Of a stretch of 5,387 bases of DNA, positions 1 through 4,282 are shown piece by piece (position 1 is the stretch's first letter; each line of letters begins with the position of its first letter). The notes under the pieces were generated by a model. That model searched no databases. It was given only the letters and a program-made list of their open reading frames with translations, and had not been told where the DNA came from. The translations under genes were made by a program, and so were the position numbers. This DNA is from Candidatus Staskawiczbacteria bacterium (GTDB lineage Bacteria > Patescibacteriota > Minisyncoccia > Minisyncoccales > Staskawiczbacteraceae), in NCBI GenBank assembly GCA_026395275.1, contig JAPLZA010000086.1, forward strand, positions 1,347 through 6,733. The letters run 5' to 3'.

Positions 1-294
1 ATAGCTGTAACCAGTCAATGTTCTACAGACAGTAATTGTGAAACTCACTTGCAGTGCAACAGCTCCAAACAATGCGTGTCCACAAGTGGCGCCGGAAAAA
101 ATACGTGTTCTGTCAATGACGACTGTAACCCCACCACCAACGCAGACCAATGGTGTAAATCACACAACCCCGGCACCAATTTGATTTCTAAAGCAATTAA
201 ATATCCTAACGGTAAGTTCACTTGTGACTGCTATTACAATGCCGGAGGAATTATTTCCCAAACGCAATGCACTAATTACCATTTAAACCAATAA
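1..294 (+). CDS. Cysteine-rich, probably exported protein (C-terminal fragment)
   Basis: The reading frame is open from the first base of the window to the TAA at 292-294, so this is the last 97 residues of a longer protein whose start lies upstream. The visible part holds about ten cysteines. Two similar modules can be seen, each starting Cys-Ser-x-(Asp/Asn)-(Ser/Asp)-(Asn/Asp)-Cys and followed by further cysteines, then a Cys-Asp-Cys pair and a last Cys near the end. There are few charged residues and many Asn, Thr and Ser. This spacing resembles the disulfide-bonded cysteine-rich repeats of extracellular proteins such as the Dickkopf-type cysteine-rich fold. From that I infer an exported, disulfide-stabilised surface or pilin-like protein, but the signal peptide is out of view. 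A TTG at 49 could be read as a start, but the frame is open and cysteine-patterned upstream of it, so I treat it as internal. Confidence 0.72.
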   Translation: MAVTSQCSTDSNCETHLQCNSSKQCVSTSGAGKNTCSVNDDCNPTTNADQWCKSHNPGTNLISKAIKYPNGKFTCDCYYNAGGIISQTQCTNYHLNQ

Positions 295-341
295 TCAACT
301 CTACAAATAATAAAATATAAAATTAATTTTCAAATAACACT

Positions 342-557
342 ATGAGCACATGGAATTGGTTAATGTATATAACTAACAATGAAAAAACATCCAGGCATGA
401 ACCAGTCTTCGATGTAATTTTTATGATTATAAACACAGCGGCTTTAATTATTGGTATTTATATGTTTATTGCTCATGACGCCTCAGAGTGGATACCAATT
501 CTTGTAATTGAGTATACTTGGGCTTTCGACAACATGCGCAACAACAGAAACTACTAA
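342..557 (+). CDS. Small membrane protein, unknown function
   Basis: This encodes 71 residues beginning at an ATG. I do not recognise a family. Residues about 22-43 form one clear hydrophobic helix rich in Ile, Phe, Met and Ala, and a shorter hydrophobic stretch at about 50-62 ends in Trp-Ala-Phe. The N-terminal 20 residues are polar and the tail is Asn/Arg rich, so a single- or two-pass inner-membrane protein is likely. The gene starts 47 bases after the preceding stop. No Shine-Dalgarno sequence is visible; the leader is almost pure A/T with a TATAAA at 316-321 that could be a -10 element for a very short leader. A strong terminator follows immediately. The gene could be co-transcribed with the cysteine-rich gene upstream. 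Reality of the gene is supported by the terminator fit and the membrane pattern rather than by homology. Confidence 0.6.
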   Translation: MSTWNWLMYITNNEKTSRHEPVFDVIFMIINTAALIIGIYMFIAHDASEWIPILVIEYTWAFDNMRNNRNY

Positions 558-560
558 TTT

Positions 561-591
561 AAAAACCGCCCCTTAATCGGGGCGGTTTTTT
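561..591 (+). terminator. Strong intrinsic terminator
   Basis: A seven-base-pair GC stem (CCGCCCC at 566-572 with GGGGCGG at 579-585) closes a six-base loop. It is flanked by five A on the left and six T on the right, so the A and T tracts can extend the stem. It lies directly after the stop at 557 and ends the small membrane-protein gene. Confidence 0.93.
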
Positions 592-593
592 GT

Positions 594-621
594 TTGACAA
601 ATAACCAATAATAAATTAAAA
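594..621 (+). promoter_or_regulatory. Possible promoter for the zinc-ribbon gene
   Basis: A perfect -35 hexamer TTGACA (594-599) sits right behind the terminator. The best -10 at a workable distance is only TTAAAA (616-621, 16-bp spacer), so the -35 is convincing but the -10 is weak. The position between a terminator and the next gene supports it. Confidence 0.42.
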
Positions 622-659
622 ACAATCTAGCTAATTAAAAACTTAAGGAGAAACTGGTT

Positions 660-869
660 GTGAACCTAAAAATTTTGGGAATTGCTCTTTTAATTCTGGC
701 AACAACTGTTTTGGGATTAGTGATATGGACTTGCATTAAAAGACAACGCGCAAAAAATCTGACAGTGTTTAGGTGCGGAAGTTGCCCATGGAAAGGCAAC
801 GAGCCTCGCTTGGCTGAAAAATCCCGGCTTGTGTGCCCAGATTGTGGCAACAGAATCTTTATGATTTAA
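660..869 (+). CDS. Single-pass membrane protein with C-terminal zinc ribbon
   Basis: This encodes 69 residues from a GTG start, chosen because a good Shine-Dalgarno AAGGAG (645-650) lies nine bases upstream. Residues about 4-24 form a hydrophobic transmembrane helix, followed by a basic stop-transfer stretch (Lys-Arg-Gln-Arg) that suggests the C-terminus is cytoplasmic. The rest is a compact zinc ribbon: Cys39-x-x-Cys42, then Trp44, Gly46, Glu48-Pro49, then Cys59-Pro-Asp-Cys62-Gly. The four cysteines should bind one zinc ion. The same Cys-x-x-Cys-x-Trp-x-Gly-x-Glu-Pro pattern returns in the protein at 3947-4258, so the two are probably related. Zinc ribbons of this size can mediate protein or nucleic-acid contact, but no catalytic residues are visible and I cannot name a function. 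The gene appears to be its own transcription unit. Confidence 0.78.
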   Translation: MNLKILGIALLILATTVLGLVIWTCIKRQRAKNLTVFRCGSCPWKGNEPRLAEKSRLVCPDCGNRIFMI

Positions 870-906
870 GCCATATGCCTTAAGATAATATCAAAGGGCT
901 TTTTTA
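868..906 (+). terminator. Weak terminator-like hairpin
   Basis: Right after the stop, AAGCC (868-872) can pair with GGCTT (897-901), or GCCTT (877-881) with AAGGGC (894-899, one bulge), followed by a T tract at 900-906. The alternative stems are short and the loop is large, so termination is plausible but weaker than at the other sites. Confidence 0.45.
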
Positions 907-920
907 TTTCTATTTCTTAT

Positions 921-948
921 TTGACAAATACCAAGAGAAAAGTAAACT
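921..948 (+). promoter_or_regulatory. Promoter for the Cys4 / 172-aa gene pair
   Basis: TTGACA (921-926) and TAAACT (943-948) are separated by 16 bp. The -35 is perfect and the -10 matches four of six positions. Transcription would begin near 955, about 20 bases ahead of the ATG at 975. This argues that the TTG at 921 is part of the promoter and not a start codon. Confidence 0.55.
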
Positions 949-974
949 TAAGTAAAAGGTTTAATAAAAAATAT

Positions 975-1166
975 ATGGCAGAAAAATTTGAACAAACAAC
1001 TTTTGATGATGCTCTTAAGCCAAAACCAGAGGAAGGCCCGGCATGCGGGTATTGTGGCGAGGCTTGGTGCGCTTTTTGCAATAAAAGAAGATTAGAAATT
1101 TTGGAAGAAAGAAAACTGAAAGAACAAACTGGAAAAAAATCAACAGCTAAAAAACCGAGACAATAA
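975..1166 (+). CDS. Small Cys4 (zinc-knuckle-like) protein, unknown function
   Basis: This encodes 63 residues from the ATG at 975. An in-frame TTG at 921 would add 18 residues, but it coincides with a perfect -35 box, so I prefer the ATG; an A/G-rich AAAAGG at 954-959 is only a weak ribosome site. The core is Cys24-x2-Cys27-x4-Cys32-x2-Cys35 with aromatic residues between the cysteines (Tyr26, Trp31, Phe34), most simply a tight metal site. The N-terminal third is acidic and Lys/Pro rich. The C-terminal part is a charged helix of alternating Glu, Lys and Arg ending in a basic Ala-Lys-Lys-Pro-Arg tail. It has no signal peptide or membrane segment, so it should be cytoplasmic. It is followed after one base by the next ATG, so the two genes are translationally coupled. 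Family not recognised. Confidence 0.68.
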   Translation: MAEKFEQTTFDDALKPKPEEGPACGYCGEAWCAFCNKRRLEILEERKLKEQTGKKSTAKKPRQ

Positions 1167-1167
1167 A

Positions 1168-1686
1168 ATGACGGAACCAAAAGAACCTAGACCAGACGCA
1201 ACCATAGAAAAAACTGAGCCAGAAATGACTCAGTCAGAATACTTGCGCCAACAACTTGACGGTGCCCACCATATAGACATCAATAAGCCATTTGATCAAT
1301 GGACTGAAGAAGAAAGAAGGTTTTTTAATAATCTATTGAATAATTTTTGCTTAAACGTTCCCGGCGGGACCAGGGCAAGAGACCTACCAGAGCTGGAAAG
1401 TTATGACACGCCGATGAAAGAAGGAGAAAGCCCTGATTATATTACAACAAGAACAACCGGCCCTTTGGAGTGGCGTTTATCAGAAAAATATCTCAATCAA
1501 ACCCCCAGACAATTCCACGAGGATATAAAACAAGCATTAACCAAAAGTGGAATAAATATGGACGAACTTGCTAAAAAAAGTAAAACACATGACGAAAATT
1601 CCCGCTTGTGGATTAATTTAAATTCTTTACCGGCTATTTTTGATTTGCTTGAAAGCGGATATACTCTGTACGACCTGACAGGATAA
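1168..1686 (+). CDS. Conserved-looking protein of unknown function (172 aa)
   Basis: This is an ATG-initiated, 172-residue soluble protein starting one base after the preceding TAA (TAAAATG), with no Shine-Dalgarno sequence of its own, so translation probably depends on ribosomes finishing the upstream Cys4 gene. The first 25 residues are Glu/Lys/Pro/Thr rich and probably disordered. Residues about 40-65 look like an amphipathic helical segment with many aromatic and acidic residues. The C-terminal part (about 115-170) reads as several short helices, including a stretch with Asn-Met-Asp-Glu-Leu-Ala-Lys-Lys (130-137) that faintly resembles the second and third helices of an HTH fold, then Leu-Pro-Ala-Ile-Phe-Asp-Leu-Leu. 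The HTH resemblance is too weak to call a DNA-binding protein. There are no membrane segments. A strong terminator follows the stop. I do not recognise the family. Confidence 0.82.
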   Translation: MTEPKEPRPDATIEKTEPEMTQSEYLRQQLDGAHHIDINKPFDQWTEEERRFFNNLLNNFCLNVPGGTRARDLPELESYDTPMKEGESPDYITTRTTGPLEWRLSEKYLNQTPRQFHEDIKQALTKSGINMDELAKKSKTHDENSRLWINLNSLPAIFDLLESGYTLYDLTG

Positions 1687-1690
1687 AATA

Positions 1691-1720
1691 AAAAAACCGC
1701 TCTATGAAGAGCGGTTTTTT
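1691..1720 (+). terminator. Strong intrinsic terminator
   Basis: A seven-base-pair stem (CCGCTCT at 1697-1703, AGAGCGG at 1708-1714) with an ATGA loop is preceded by six A and followed by six T. It begins a few bases after the stop at 1686. Confidence 0.94.
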
Positions 1721-1721
1721 G

Positions 1722-1741
1722 TTGACTTTTTGTTATATAAT
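1722..1741 (+). promoter_or_regulatory. Probable promoter region upstream of the WG-like gene
   Basis: A perfect -10 TATAAT lies at 1736-1741, just after the terminator. The nearby TTGACT (1722-1727) is only eight bases away and cannot serve as its -35, so the true -35 must be poorly conserved and overlap the terminator T tract. The start of transcription would be near 1748, leaving a leader of about 40 nt. Confidence 0.45.
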
Positions 1742-1786
1742 AGTAATGTAGAAATTAAACAAGAACCTTAACAACCAGGAGGAAAA

Positions 1787-2071
1787 ATGCCTAAGGCAAA
1801 AAACAAGGCAAGATCTAGCAAGGCGAAAGTAGCAGCTAAAGCAAAATAGGCAAGAAGATATGACGAAATTGGTCCAGTCCATGGAGGACTAAGGACAGCT
1901 CGCGACGAAAACAAATGGCTCTATATCCGCAACAACGGAGAACCGGCGTTTGGCGCAGACAGATATGACGAGGCTTCAGACTTTGTTTTTGAGCACGGGC
2001 AATGGCTTGCATGGGTTCGTGTAGACGGTGAATCATACCAGATTAACACTCACGGCGCCAGAGTTGACTAA
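1787..2071 (+). pseudogene. WG-repeat-like protein gene interrupted by an in-frame amber codon
   Basis: An excellent ribosome site (AGGAGG at 1777-1782) precedes an ATG at 1787. Twenty residues of a Lys/Ala-rich leader follow and then a TAG at 1847-1849. The same frame continues without further stop for 73 codons to the TAA at 2069-2071. The downstream part has tryptophan- and glycine-rich strands of the pattern Trp-Leu-Tyr-Ile-x-Asn-Asn-Gly, then Tyr-Asp-Glu-Ala-x-Asp-Phe and Trp-Val-x-Val-Asp-Gly-x-x-Tyr-x-Ile, which looks like one to one and a half WG-type beta repeats. No ATG, GTG or TTG exists in that frame after the amber, so the domain cannot be made by re-initiation at a normal start. 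The TAG falls in a Lys run and is one base from AAG. I read this as a recent nonsense mutation; readthrough is the alternative. Two other genes in the window end in TAG, so general TAG reassignment is unlikely. Confidence 0.72.
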
Positions 2072-2097
2072 CGCAATAACAGATTAGCGCAAGCTGA

Positions 2098-2146
2098 TAA
2101 CCCCAATGAGAATTCTCGCAAGAGGAAACTCTGCAGGGGTTTTTAT
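2098..2146 (+). terminator. Terminator with an internal GNRA-loop hairpin
   Basis: AACCCC (2099-2104) pairs with GGGGTT (2136-2141), followed by a short T run. Inside the loop, two mutually exclusive small hairpins are possible: TTCTC-GCAA-GAGGA (2113-2126) and AGAG-GAAA-CTCT (2121-2132), both with GNRA tetraloops. It ends the WG-like unit. Confidence 0.68.
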
Positions 2147-2168
2147 TTTACATACAAAATATAATCTA

Positions 2169-2197
2169 TTGACTCTGGTATCTATTTATAATATAAA
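2169..2197 (+). promoter_or_regulatory. Promoter for the 137-aa gene
   Basis: TTGACT (2169-2174) and TATAAA (2192-2197) have an ideal 17-bp spacer. Each matches five of six consensus positions. An overlapping TATAAT at 2187-2192 is too close to this -35. The leader would be about 37 nt. Confidence 0.7.
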
Positions 2198-2240
2198 AAG
2201 TATGAGATAATTTTAACCTGCAATTTGACAAGGAGACAAA

Positions 2241-2654
2241 ATGAGAATGATTGAATCAAAAGATGATCCCGGCGTTTTCGAGCTCGGAGGAAGATGGATC
2301 AAGGGAATGTGGAAAACAACACCTTTCCGGCCCAAAAAAGCCCACGCCGCAATCCCCTTCTTTGGCTATGCCAAAAACGGAGAAAAAAGCATACTTACGG
2401 TGTTTATCGGCTTCTCTGTCCATCATAATGACACGTGGTGCGGAGTTGTAAGAAGCAGGCTCGACGCAGAATTCAAGAAAGACACTGATTACGTAAAATT
2501 TTTAGCCACCGGGCTGACCATAAACGCAATGATCAAGGACGGCTTGTTGAAAAGCAAAAGGCCTTGGTTCAAACTATTCTTAGTGGAAATCATTTGCCCG
2601 ACATGGATTCTTATAGAGAAGCTGTCGGGCGACGACCAAGAGTTGAAGTTTTAA
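2241..2654 (+). CDS. Protein of unknown function (137 aa)
   Basis: The ATG at 2241 has a strong Shine-Dalgarno AAGGAG (2230-2235) five bases upstream, which fixes the start. A second ATG two codons later is less well placed. The 137-residue product is rich in Lys, Trp and Phe. Residues 10-30 contain Gly-Gly-Arg-Trp and several basic residues; 36-60 is a beta-strand-like segment ending in Phe-Ile-Gly-Phe; 108-126 is strongly hydrophobic (Trp-Phe-Lys-Leu-Phe-Leu-Val-Glu-Ile-Ile then Trp-Ile-Leu-Ile) and may be a buried helix or a membrane-associated segment. The charged Gly-Asp-Asp tail follows. There is no signal peptide and no clear metal site. The gene has its own promoter and terminator and so is transcribed alone. 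An overlapping frame (2251-2451) is a shadow of this gene. I do not recognise the family. Confidence 0.82.
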   Translation: MRMIESKDDPGVFELGGRWIKGMWKTTPFRPKKAHAAIPFFGYAKNGEKSILTVFIGFSVHHNDTWCGVVRSRLDAEFKKDTDYVKFLATGLTINAMIKDGLLKSKRPWFKLFLVEIICPTWILIEKLSGDDQELKF

Positions 2655-2662
2655 CTTCGCTC

Positions 2663-2695
2663 CCCGATGTCCCCAAGACTCGGGTTTTATTTTTC
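2663..2695 (+). terminator. Intrinsic terminator
   Basis: CCCGA (2663-2667) pairs with TCGGG (2680-2684). An inner GTC/GAC pairing (2669-2671 with 2677-2679) extends the stem past a one-base bulge. A TTTTATTTTT tract follows. It closes the 137-residue gene. Confidence 0.85.
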
Positions 2696-2705
2696 AATCT
2701 CCTTT

Positions 2706-2711
2706 TATAAT
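2706..2711 (+). promoter_or_regulatory. -10 element giving a leaderless mRNA
   Basis: A perfect TATAAT lies only eight bases before the ATG at 2720, so transcription should begin within a base or two of the start codon. No convincing -35 is seen; that position overlaps the preceding terminator's T tract. No Shine-Dalgarno sequence is present, which agrees with leaderless translation. Confidence 0.62.
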
Positions 2712-2719
2712 AAAAAATT

Positions 2720-3136
2720 ATGGATTACAAAAAAGACAATTTAATAAGAAGTTTTTTACGTTTTATAACCGGGCCTTTTATTTGGTTCCCGCTCCCCTTT
2801 TTGATAATGCTAGATTTAATTTGCGAACTATACCAGTTTATCTGCTTCCCTATATATAAAATAAAATGGCTTAAGCGCTCTGAGTATATTTTAATTTTAG
2901 ACCGCAACAAACTTAAATATTTAAACCCAATGGAAAAAATCGGCTGCATGTACTGCGGATATACAAATGGAGCTTTAAGATATATGAAAGAAGTTGCCGG
3001 ACTTACAGAAAAATATTGGTGCGGAATTATGCATGAAAATAAACCGGGGTTCAAAACCCGAGAAGATCAGGTGCGCCAAAATTTTTCAAAATTTGGAGAC
3101 GAAAAAGATTTCCACAACAAATACGGAAAAAACTAA
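2720..3136 (+). CDS. Conserved membrane-associated Cys-motif protein of unknown function
   Basis: This encodes 138 residues from an ATG. It has a hydrophobic N-terminal half (about 15-47, Phe/Leu/Ile/Pro rich, one or two membrane helices) followed by a conserved core. The core reads Arg53-Ser-x-Tyr-Ile, Asp61-Arg, Tyr67-Leu-Asn, Glu72-Lys, Cys76-x-Tyr-Cys79-x-Tyr-x-Asn-Gly and Thr96-Glu-x-Tyr-Trp-Cys101. From memory this matches a widespread bacterial family of uncharacterised proteins in which the last motif is usually Trp-Cys-Pro-Ile-Lys-His; here it is Trp-Cys-Gly-Ile-Met-His, so two otherwise typical residues are changed. The cysteines and His105 could bind a metal or be redox active, but the biochemical role is unknown to me. 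The C-terminal 30 residues are charged. The gene appears to be its own unit, probably translated without a leader. Confidence 0.87.
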   Translation: MDYKKDNLIRSFLRFITGPFIWFPLPFLIMLDLICELYQFICFPIYKIKWLKRSEYILILDRNKLKYLNPMEKIGCMYCGYTNGALRYMKEVAGLTEKYWCGIMHENKPGFKTREDQVRQNFSKFGDEKDFHNKYGKN

Positions 3137-3152
3137 GTAATGTATTAGACTA

Positions 3153-3181
3153 TTGCATCCCGCAAATAATAATGCTACAAT
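3153..3181 (+). promoter_or_regulatory. Extended -10 promoter of the RRM gene
   Basis: TTGCAT (3153-3158), a 17-bp spacer and TACAAT (3176-3181) are preceded by TGC, giving an extended -10. The predicted start near 3188 leaves a leader of about 97 nt before the ATG at 3285. No clear terminator separates this gene from the one before. Confidence 0.72.
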
Positions 3182-3187
3182 ACAATA

Positions 3188-3284
3188 GTAAGTTTCTTAT
3201 TGTTTTCGTAGGGGTTCTATTAAGTAGGCCTTGAAGAAAGCTAGGAGGTCGGCTTACTTTTTATTAACCAATTAAAAAAATTAT
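3188..3284 (+). promoter_or_regulatory. Structured 5' leader of the RRM gene (candidate autoregulatory RNA)
   Basis: A nine-base-pair stem pairs AAGTAGGCC (3222-3230) with GGCTTACTT (3251-3259), with one G-U pair, and is followed by a T run (3258-3262). The 20-base loop holds AGGAGGT (3243-3249), a perfect match to the anti-Shine-Dalgarno end of 16S rRNA. No start codon lies at a usable distance behind it, and the RRM ATG is 35 bases away with no ribosome site of its own. The stem plus T run also resembles an attenuator. RRM-gene leaders with conserved structure are known (the Chlorobi-RRM motif); whether this is related cannot be judged by eye. Confidence 0.6.
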
Positions 3285-3608
3285 ATGGCAAAGAAATTAT
3301 ACGTTGGAGGATTATCCTACAACACATCTGAAGCTACTTTAAAGTCAACATTCGAACAAGCAGGAGCCGTTGAGACAGCTGTTATTATCATCGACAAGAT
3401 GACAAACAGGTCAAAAGGTTTCGGCTTCGTTGAAATGTCAACTGAAGAAGAAGCAAAGAAAGCTATAGAAATGTTTAACGGCAAAGAACTCGATGGAAGA
3501 AATCTTACTGTTAACGAAGCAAAGCCAATGGAACCAAGAGCTCCAAGAACCGGAGGAGGATTCGGTGGAGGTAGCAGAGGTGGATTTGGTGGAGGCAACA
3601 GATACTAA
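3285..3608 (+). CDS. RRM-domain RNA-binding protein with glycine-rich tail
   Basis: This 107-residue protein consists of a single RNA recognition motif (about residues 3-80) and a Gly/Arg/Phe-rich tail (about 89-107). RNP2 is Leu-Tyr-Val-Gly-Gly-Leu (5-10) and RNP1 is Lys-Gly-Phe-Gly-Phe-Val-Glu-Met (44-51), with the RNA-stacking aromatics Tyr6, Phe46 and Phe48 present. The fold binds single-stranded RNA. Bacterial versions of this size are known in cyanobacteria (cold-induced Rbp proteins) and many other lineages, and the tail can add RNA or protein contacts. Length and order are typical. The cellular target is not known. The gene has its own extended -10 promoter, an unusually structured leader and a terminator, so it is likely controlled after transcription starts, perhaps by its own product binding the leader. 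The start is set by the family N-terminus Met-Ala-Lys-Lys-Leu-Tyr. Confidence 0.97.
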   Translation: MAKKLYVGGLSYNTSEATLKSTFEQAGAVETAVIIIDKMTNRSKGFGFVEMSTEEEAKKAIEMFNGKELDGRNLTVNEAKPMEPRAPRTGGGFGGGSRGGFGGGNRY

Positions 3609-3620
3609 TAATATCTAATC

Positions 3621-3648
3621 AAAAAGTCCCCTTAACCGGGGATTTTTT
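3621..3648 (+). terminator. Intrinsic terminator of the RRM gene
   Basis: TCCCC (3627-3631) and GGGGA (3638-3642) form a stem over a six-base loop, preceded by an A tract and followed by six T (3643-3648). Confidence 0.9.
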
Positions 3649-3663
3649 GTTGCTCTAAGGTTA

Positions 3664-3692
3664 TTGACAACGATTTTATCTTATGCTATAGT
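3664..3692 (+). promoter_or_regulatory. Strong promoter of the ferredoxin operon
   Basis: There is a perfect TTGACA (3664-3669), a 17-bp spacer and TATAGT (3687-3692) with TGC directly before it (extended -10). Transcription should start near 3699, giving a leader of about 29 nt. Confidence 0.88.
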
Positions 3693-3727
3693 CTAACCAG
3701 TTCATCACAATCAAAAAGGAAACGAAA

Positions 3728-3916
3728 ATGCAAATAAGCATCAACGCCGAAAAGTGCACGGGATGCATGGCCTGCATGGAAGCGTGTTCTGAAGTTTTTG
3801 AAGCCGCGGGAGATAAGTCTGCGGTGAAAACACCCTTGGTGCCTCGCGGATGCGAGGCAACGTGCAGGACTGTCAAAAACTCTTGCCCGGCCGAGGCCAT
3901 CACCATTACCAACTAA
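3728..3916 (+). CDS. Single-cluster ferredoxin
   Basis: This encodes 62 residues from an ATG preceded by AAAGGA (3715-3720). The cluster motif is Cys10-x2-Cys13-x2-Cys16, with the distant ligand in Ser-Cys53-Pro-Ala-Glu-Ala-Ile, the classic end of small bacterial ferredoxins. These four cysteines should hold one [4Fe-4S] cluster. Extra cysteines at 20, 42 and 46 fit the single-cluster class in which the second site is replaced by a disulfide, as in Desulfovibrio gigas ferredoxin II, where equivalent cysteines are oxidised; Cys20 with Cys42 or Cys46 is the likely pair. Cys13 being present favours [4Fe-4S] over [3Fe-4S]. It would carry one electron at low potential in the cytoplasm. It is the first gene of a three-gene operon with a membrane zinc-ribbon protein and an unknown protein; no obvious oxidoreductase partner is visible in the window. 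Confidence 0.95.
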   Translation: MQISINAEKCTGCMACMEACSEVFEAAGDKSAVKTPLVPRGCEATCRTVKNSCPAEAITITN

Positions 3917-3946
3917 ACCGAAACAATCAACTGAAAGGAAAAACAC

Positions 3947-4258
3947 GTGAAAACAAAAATCGAGTGGCATCCACCCATGACAAAGGGGCCTCCGTGGTCA
4001 ATAAAATGGGTAGCGGTCCTTAGCTTGGTCGCAAACCTCTTGGGCGCGACAATAGCGGTGGTAACCAAACACTACACATGGATGTATTGGTTCGAAGCTA
4101 TGGCATTTGTATCGCTCATAATCATCTTGGTGAGGGTGCACAAGAAAAAACAGTGGCACTGCTCCAATTGCGCATGGCAAGGAGCCGAACCGAAACGACG
4201 CGGCTGCACTTGTTTATGCCCCAAGTGTGGGACTTCTGGCAAGTTGTCATTCGCTTAA
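3947..4258 (+). CDS. Two-helix membrane protein with C-terminal zinc ribbon
   Basis: This encodes 103 residues from a GTG at 3947, supported by GAAAGG (3933-3938) eight bases upstream and by the 30-base gap after the ferredoxin stop. Residues 1-20 are polar, 21-40 and 46-63 are transmembrane helices, and a basic His-Lys-Lys-Lys stretch follows. The zinc ribbon is Cys72-x2-Cys75, Trp77, Gly79, Glu81-Pro82, then Cys91-Pro-Lys-Cys94-Gly, with extra cysteines at 87 and 89. Cys-x-x-Cys-x-Trp-x-Gly-x-Glu-Pro followed 9-10 residues later by Cys-Pro-x-Cys-Gly is shared with the protein at 660-869, so the two probably come from one family with different membrane anchors. The ribbon should face the cytoplasm, where it could contact the co-transcribed ferredoxin; that is inference only. 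Its function is unknown. Confidence 0.84.
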   Translation: MKTKIEWHPPMTKGPPWSIKWVAVLSLVANLLGATIAVVTKHYTWMYWFEAMAFVSLIIILVRVHKKKQWHCSNCAWQGAEPKRRGCTCLCPKCGTSGKLSFA

Positions 4259-4282
4259 CAACAACGAACGAAAGGAAAGACA

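Noticed and set aside
1560..1640. HTH DNA-binding domain in the 172-residue protein
   Set aside because: The similarity is limited to a few residues (Met-Asp-Glu-Leu-Ala-Lys-Lys) and the following helix does not fit a recognition helix well enough.
1722..1741. TTGACT plus TATAAT as a complete promoter
   Set aside because: The hexamers are only eight bases apart, far too close to act as a -35/-10 pair; only the -10 is retained.
1847..1849. TAG reassigned to an amino acid in this organism
   Set aside because: Two other credible genes (ending 4678 and 5066) stop at TAG and are followed directly by a terminator or the next gene, so TAG works as a stop here.
1860..1892. Ten-codon ORF (ATG at 1860) just after the amber
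   Set aside because: It is out of frame with the repeat domain, has only a poor ribosome site, and is too short to support.
1836..2036. Antisense ORF over the WG-like gene
   Set aside because: It is a shadow of the sense frame: it has no ribosome site or promoter on the minus strand, while the sense frame has a strong Shine-Dalgarno sequence and a beta-repeat pattern.
2251..2451. 66-residue ORF in another frame inside the gene at 2241
   Set aside because: It lacks its own ribosome site and is nested in a longer frame that has a strong one.
3676..3970. Antisense ORFs opposite the ferredoxin
   Set aside because: The + strand codes a clear ferredoxin with all cluster cysteines; the minus-strand frames are its mirror.
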